Shown piece by piece: positions 59,949-64,000 of a stretch of DNA of 64,000 bases. Position numbers and translations under genes: made by a program. A model generated the notes under the pieces. The model was not told the origin of the DNA. It searched no databases and saw only the letters and a list, made by a program, of their open reading frames with translations. Origin of the DNA: Chrysophaeum taylorii (taxonomy: Eukaryota; Sar; Pelagophyceae; Pelagomonadales; Pelagomonadaceae); NCBI GenBank assembly GCA_029834535.1, contig JAQMWT010000360.1, positions 124,001-188,000 of the forward strand. Reading direction: 5' to 3'. Within the stretch, counting starts at the first letter, position 1. Each line of letters starts with the position of its first letter.

Positions 59949-60608
59949 ATGATCGGCCTGGGGCCACCACTCTACGGGCCGTCGACGTGCGGTAGTGGTG
60001 CAACGGGTCGCGACGAGGATTTGTTCGGGTTCGCATGCTTTGAGTATTGCGGCGGTACCGGCGAAGCCGTCGAGGAGGAACCACGCCGACAGCTGTTTGG
60101 GTTGGGAAAGACGCTTGGCGGGAGCGTCTTCCGCGCGGAGAGCGGACGGCGGGGGCGCTGCGCCGAGGTCGCGGGTGCTTTGGTGCCGCCCTTCGTGGCG
60201 GTCTCCGAGAAGTCGGAGCTCGAGATAGTCCTCGAGGCCGTCGAATGGGTCGACTTCGAACCGGAATTCCGAGCGATGCTCGCCGACCGATCCGGCGTCA
60301 AGCCCCTCGATCTCGACTATATTAGGGGGGCGTTTGGGCCCACCGTCTGCACCAAGGTCCGCGTGGACGAGAGCGTGTGTGGGACGGTGCCCATCGAGAA
60401 GGTCGTGCTCCGGGCCTACGAGGCGCTCCGGAACGAGGGAGGCGAGGACGCGAAGCGCGCCGTCGACAGCAACATCAACATTCTTCTTAACCACGATGAT
60501 CCTGGCGGTGAGAGGCGCCGACCCACCCACAATCGAGGGAGTTTCGATGATGTGGGCGAACGCCCCTCCAAATTCGGTACGAGGTTCAGCGACCTCGGAG
60601 ACCTCTGA
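59949..60608 (+). CDS. Unknown protein, paralogue of the 57.9-kb protein
   Basis: 219 residues from the ATG at 59949 (TTG upstream ignored). The start MIGLGPPLYGPS is shared with the short frame at 54730. It aligns in order with the 57892 protein: VPPFVAV, LEIVLEAVEWVDFEPEFRAM, YIRGAFGPTVCTKV, and IEKVVLRAYEAL. It lacks the acidic and Arg-rich tail. The order of blocks suggests one conserved domain of roughly 130 residues, unknown to me. Confidence 0.65.
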   Translation: MIGLGPPLYGPSTCGSGATGRDEDLFGFACFEYCGGTGEAVEEEPRRQLFGLGKTLGGSVFRAESGRRGRCAEVAGALVPPFVAVSEKSELEIVLEAVEWVDFEPEFRAMLADRSGVKPLDLDYIRGAFGPTVCTKVRVDESVCGTVPIEKVVLRAYEALRNEGGEDAKRAVDSNINILLNHDDPGGERRRPTHNRGSFDDVGERPSKFGTRFSDLGDL

Positions 60609-60670
60609 CTGACTGACTGACTGATTGACTGACTGAGTGACTTACTGACTGTGCGACGATATCAAATCAC

Positions 60671-61519
60671 CTACCGCTGCGTGTGGGAGACGAGGACGTA
60701 GAGGAAGTGGTCCGCGTGGCGGAGGGCCTTCCAGGTGTCGATGAGCGGCAAGTCCGGGTCCAGGTCCACAGCGTGGGCCCTGAGCGCGGAGGCGTCCGTC
60801 AGAAATTCCAGGCGGTCCCCGTCGAGAAGCGTCTCTCCGAGCGTCCGCTTCCGACCGCGGGAATCGTACGCCGAAAACGGAAGTTGCACGACAGTTTTCC
60901 CAGCCTCGAGCACCAGCCGCACAGGGACGCTCCGCGGCGGGGCCTCGAGGGGACTCTCGTTCTTGACGTCGGCCGCCGCGAACGCCGCGCGGTCGCCGCT
61001 CGCTACGGCTTTCCACAACGCCGACTGCTGCACTCTCGGCATCACGAGAGCGGCCCGCGCCGTCCCCGTCTCGAGGTGCACCGCCTGCTTGAGGGCGTGA
61101 AAAAACGTGCGCTCGCAGGTATCCTCTTCGAGGTCGAGAAGCGACCGCGGATAATTAGAGAAATGGACGACGACTCTCCACGGCAAACTTCCGCCTCCGC
61201 ACGCGTCGTACAGCACGCCCGCGGGACGCTGCCATCGGAGCGGCTCGGGGGCCGAGAACCACACCCGCGAAAACCCCGGCTCCTCCTCGGTCCCCTCCGA
61301 GTCTTCGTCCACGCGTTTCAAGCCACCGCGGTACGAAAGCTGAGCAATGCTGTCCGAAAAGTGCGTGCGAAGGGCACCCGCGAGCGTCGGCAGGTAACTC
61401 ATGCGCGGCACCATGGCCCAGTATGGCCGCGGCGCCTTGGCCCCCACGACCTCGTCACCGGCGAGCTCAACACACACGGGAATCGATCCCAGCCAAACCT
61501 CTTCCTGGACTGCGTCCAT
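60671..61519 (-). CDS. ATG5: Autophagy protein ATG5
   Basis: 282 residues from the ATG at 61519 (MDAVQEEVWLGSIPVCVELA); another in-frame ATG at 61546 would add nine. Family landmarks in order: PRPYWAMVPRMSYLPTLA, VWFSAPEPLRWQRPAGVLYD, LPWRVVVHFSNYP, ALWKAVASGDRAAF, VPVRLVLEAGKTVVQLPF, RTLGETLLDG and HADHFLYVLV. The length fits (human 275). ATG5 is joined to ATG12 through a Lys and with ATG16 acts as the E3-like factor for ATG8 lipidation. The acceptor Lys should lie after the first ubiquitin-like fold; I did not pinpoint it. Confidence 0.93.
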   Translation of the reverse strand: MDAVQEEVWLGSIPVCVELAGDEVVGAKAPRPYWAMVPRMSYLPTLAGALRTHFSDSIAQLSYRGGLKRVDEDSEGTEEEPGFSRVWFSAPEPLRWQRPAGVLYDACGGGSLPWRVVVHFSNYPRSLLDLEEDTCERTFFHALKQAVHLETGTARAALVMPRVQQSALWKAVASGDRAAFAAADVKNESPLEAPPRSVPVRLVLEAGKTVVQLPFSAYDSRGRKRTLGETLLDGDRLEFLTDASALRAHAVDLDPDLPLIDTWKALRHADHFLYVLVSHTQR

Positions 61520-61804
61520 ACCTTTAGATTTATGACGGGTAAGCATCGATGATGCAACGCTGGTTTTTTTTTTCTCCGAACACAAAGCATGTAAATAGTA
61601 TGTGCCTTAGAAATGTTCAACACCACTTCTTCAACTTATGACGTGTAAAGTACCCCCCCCGATTCAAGTTATGACGCTTATGACGCAAGCTTCTGACGCA
61701 TATTAAACGACAATTGTCCGCCTCCAAACTCCATTCTATCGTCCATATGGCAGCAGGCGCGAACTTTTTTATCCTTGCGTCCATGGCCGGCTGTGTCGCC
61801 ACTT
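61520..61804. other. Intergenic, ATG5 promoter side
   Basis: Contains a T-run and a TTATGACG-rich stretch. No gene seen. Confidence 0.4.
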
Positions 61805-63375
61805 AATCATAGCCTCCATTGCCGGCTGCGTCGCCGCGAACTTCTCGGACGCGTTGCGTCAAGCAACCAACAACTCCCCGCGCTCCTTCTCGGAGCTCAT
61901 CACACGGCGACTAGAACGTGCAACACTTTCTCCGCTCACGACGACCTCAACATCATTCTGCAGTTCTGGGAAAATGTGGCAGCGTCCATGACGTCCAAGC
62001 AATAAAGACATCCTCGGCAAGTCGCTCACTGCGATCCGTCGACCTATTCAAACACTTCGTAAAAGTCAGTATTTCAACGTCCTCTTGCCAAAAAAGATTC
62101 GCCTGCGACCCCGCCTGCATGCGTCTCATCGCTGGCATTGATCTGACGACTACTGACCTGACCGAACGCCGCAAGATTCTCCAACATCAAGCAGCCGGTG
62201 GTCACAAGGAAGGACATTTCCAGCGGCCGTGCGAAAATACGTGCCTCAGCCCGCGCCGTTATACGAGCATGTGCCGTTACCGCACCCAAGACGCTCGAAA
62301 AAGAAGCCAGTTCCCATCGCCAGGCGCGCTCTGCTGCTCTCAGATTTTCGGCTTCCGCCGCCGCGTCTCAACTACGACTCCTGGAGAGACCTACACGAGC
62401 GCGACCTCGGGCCTATGCCAACTGTCTTGCTATACCATCACGACGGTTGCCGTATCGCTCCAACCTGGGACCTCGAAATAATATTATGTGGCGCTCAAGT
62501 GCACGTATGCCAAACGGATCATTCTGACGCCGTCACGAATATATCGCACATCATCGAGAGGACGTGCGGCGTTCCAAAAAACAAACTTCACGAAAATGGA
62601 CAAGCTGTGCTTAAGAATCTTAAGTGCTACGCGGGCCAGGCACTTCGTATGTAAAGGGACGAAACCGCGTCCCCCCTCACGGTCCTCGACAGAGCCTTTG
62701 CGCGCGACAACGACACTGACGCTCGCCTGCCGCGGTCCTTTTTTTTACGGCAACATCACATCGTTACTAGAATCTACAAAGACCGTCGAATACGTCGACA
62801 TATTCAAACATCGCAAGGATCTCGTCGTCACGACCCTAGCGCCTGGGACGTTAGCTCGGGCGACATATATTCGCATCGCACAGTCTAGGAAAAAAATTCG
62901 CGGCCAAATGCACCAGTCTTCTGCGCGACCTCGTCGTCGACGCCAACCATTATATGCATCAAAAGGACTCTCATTTAAGTCGCGCATCGACCGACGTGGC
63001 TGGATAAAAATTGCGAATTACGGCGAAACTATCCGGGCGAAGCGAAGCCACTCTGTGGCTGCTTCAACAGCCGCTCGCTCGAATATCCTCATCGAAGCAC
63101 CAAGTACAAAGCACAGAACATCACGAAACTCAGTCACTCTCGTGCGTGGGGAGTGTTCAAACCGCTCATTTACGCCCTCGCACGTAAGCACAACCTGCGT
63201 ATGAAAGACGATTTCTGCTGGGGGGACGCAAAGGCAGAGCACAGGTATTTGTTGCATGCGGCCATTGCCAGAGAGAAGCAACCCATGACGACACGGCACA
63301 ATACGACCTCTTTGATGGGCAGACTCCTCCGATGGACTGCGCCAACGGCGACACCACCACCGATTTCGGACTCTA
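61805..63375 (+). repeat. Unclassified coding repeat X, copy 2
   Basis: Better preserved than copy 1 (19266-20875). Long stretches read as protein, in shifting frames: FRLPPPRLNYDSWRDLHERD then LYHHDGCRIAPTWDLEIIL (62340-62485), VDIFKHRKDLVV (about 62795), and FKPLIYALARKHNLRMKDDF then LLHAAIAREKQPM (63155-63290). Several stops break it. The family is unknown to me. Conserved amino acids despite nucleotide change between copies support a once-coding element. Confidence 0.68.
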
Positions 63376-64000
63376 TAATTTTCAATGTTGTCATAAGAAA
63401 CAAGTCGGGACAAAGTACTTTTTCTTAATTTTTGTGGTTTGATTTCGGCACTGGCTCATCGAACGACGAGTCCGGGTTAGGCCTCGAGCACAGGGCGGTT
63501 GTCCGCGCGTTCGAAAGACCGCGCGTGGTGCACGTCCGGGCCTAGTTGCGAGGCGAGTGGTCCTTGGCGCGCATCGACCGCGTCAACATGCGGAAACTCT
63601 TGCTGGCATTCGAAATGGGGGAGTCTGCGTTTAGTTGCCGCGGCCGACGTCGTGAACGACGTCGTACCTTGGTGGCTCGACTTGGGGGGCTTCAATTCAA
63701 AAGGAATGAAAAGCACCTCACTGAGTCAGATGTGTCGAACACGATGATGCCTAATAATCTACTTGGATGATGAGTATGCAGCAAGGGAGATTTTTTTCAT
63801 TGTATTCTTTGGGGCAGGCATATGCGTAATGGTGAAGTAATATGGAAATGTCAACAACTTACTTCAAAACAGAAACCGCCGGAAGTTTTTTTGGTGGATC
63901 TTGAGGGTTATGAGAGCTCGGTGAGCTCCACGAGCTCATAAGAAGAAGAAGAAGTTTGATCGTCGTCGAACCAAGGTCACGAGAAGGAGACTAACTTCAT
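63376..64000. other. Right edge, no supported gene
   Basis: Short plus-strand frames at 63499-63770 lack known features. The last 100 bp contain a GAGCTC-rich inverted-repeat-like stretch and (GAA)n. Confidence 0.45.

Overview
This is nuclear DNA of a high-GC, gene-dense eukaryote, most likely a photosynthetic stramenopile-type alga (a pelagophyte or relative). That is inference. It rests on a GPCR-PIPK receptor kinase (a class best known from oomycetes and amoebae), ribosomal protein eS17, ATG5, MICAL-like and U-box proteins, and on Deg protease, FKBP and a small helical protein whose N-termini look like plastid or thylakoid targeting signals. Almost every gene reads as one uninterrupted exon. 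I saw no tRNA, rRNA or CRISPR array.

Layout. 1-6 kb: a PARP cut by the window's left edge, a small bZIP factor and a GPCR-PIPK. 6.2-16.1 kb: a mobile-element zone with a decayed non-LTR reverse transcriptase, a 253-bp MITE, a Helitron-type repeat split by a 3.5-kb inverted-repeat-bounded element encoding a tyrosine recombinase, and dispersed repeats. 16.3-19.1 kb: a U-box/ARM protein and a CCCH-finger protein. 19.3-22.5 kb: an unclassified coding repeat and a second Helitron fragment. 22.6-23.9 kb: Deg protease. 24-26.4 kb: a dispersed repeat and a third Helitron fragment. 26.8-44.9 kb: the main genic block (aspartoacylase-like amidohydrolase, cytochrome P450, a repeat-containing hypothetical, an FAD monooxygenase with a DnaJ-like zinc motif, a coiled-coil protein, an FHA-phosphatase/nuclease fusion, a 14-repeat mTERF, an aldolase pseudogene, a MICAL-like monooxygenase, eS17 and an inward-rectifier K+ channel). 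46.4-53.7 kb: a small membrane protein, a second decayed reverse transcriptase, and a 4.5-kb DDE-type DNA transposon whose terminal inverted repeats match the 9.1-kb MITE. 54.7-61.5 kb: a probable plastid pair (helical protein plus FKBP), a small paralogous family, a methyltransferase and ATG5. 61.8-63.4 kb: the second copy of the unclassified repeat.

Genes are packed tightly. Two convergent pairs overlap at their stop codons (27,735-27,740 and 35,530-35,539), the bZIP and receptor-kinase genes end 3 bp apart, and one divergent pair has only 40 bp between start codons. Intact genes contrast with mobile elements that carry many frameshifts, so the frameshifts probably reflect real decay and not general sequencing error. 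The genes are ordinary, unlinked cell functions and no operon-like pathway is evident; the most novel content lies in the mobile elements and in a few unusual domain fusions. Predicted starts use ATG only; reading frames that extend upstream from GTG or TTG were trimmed.
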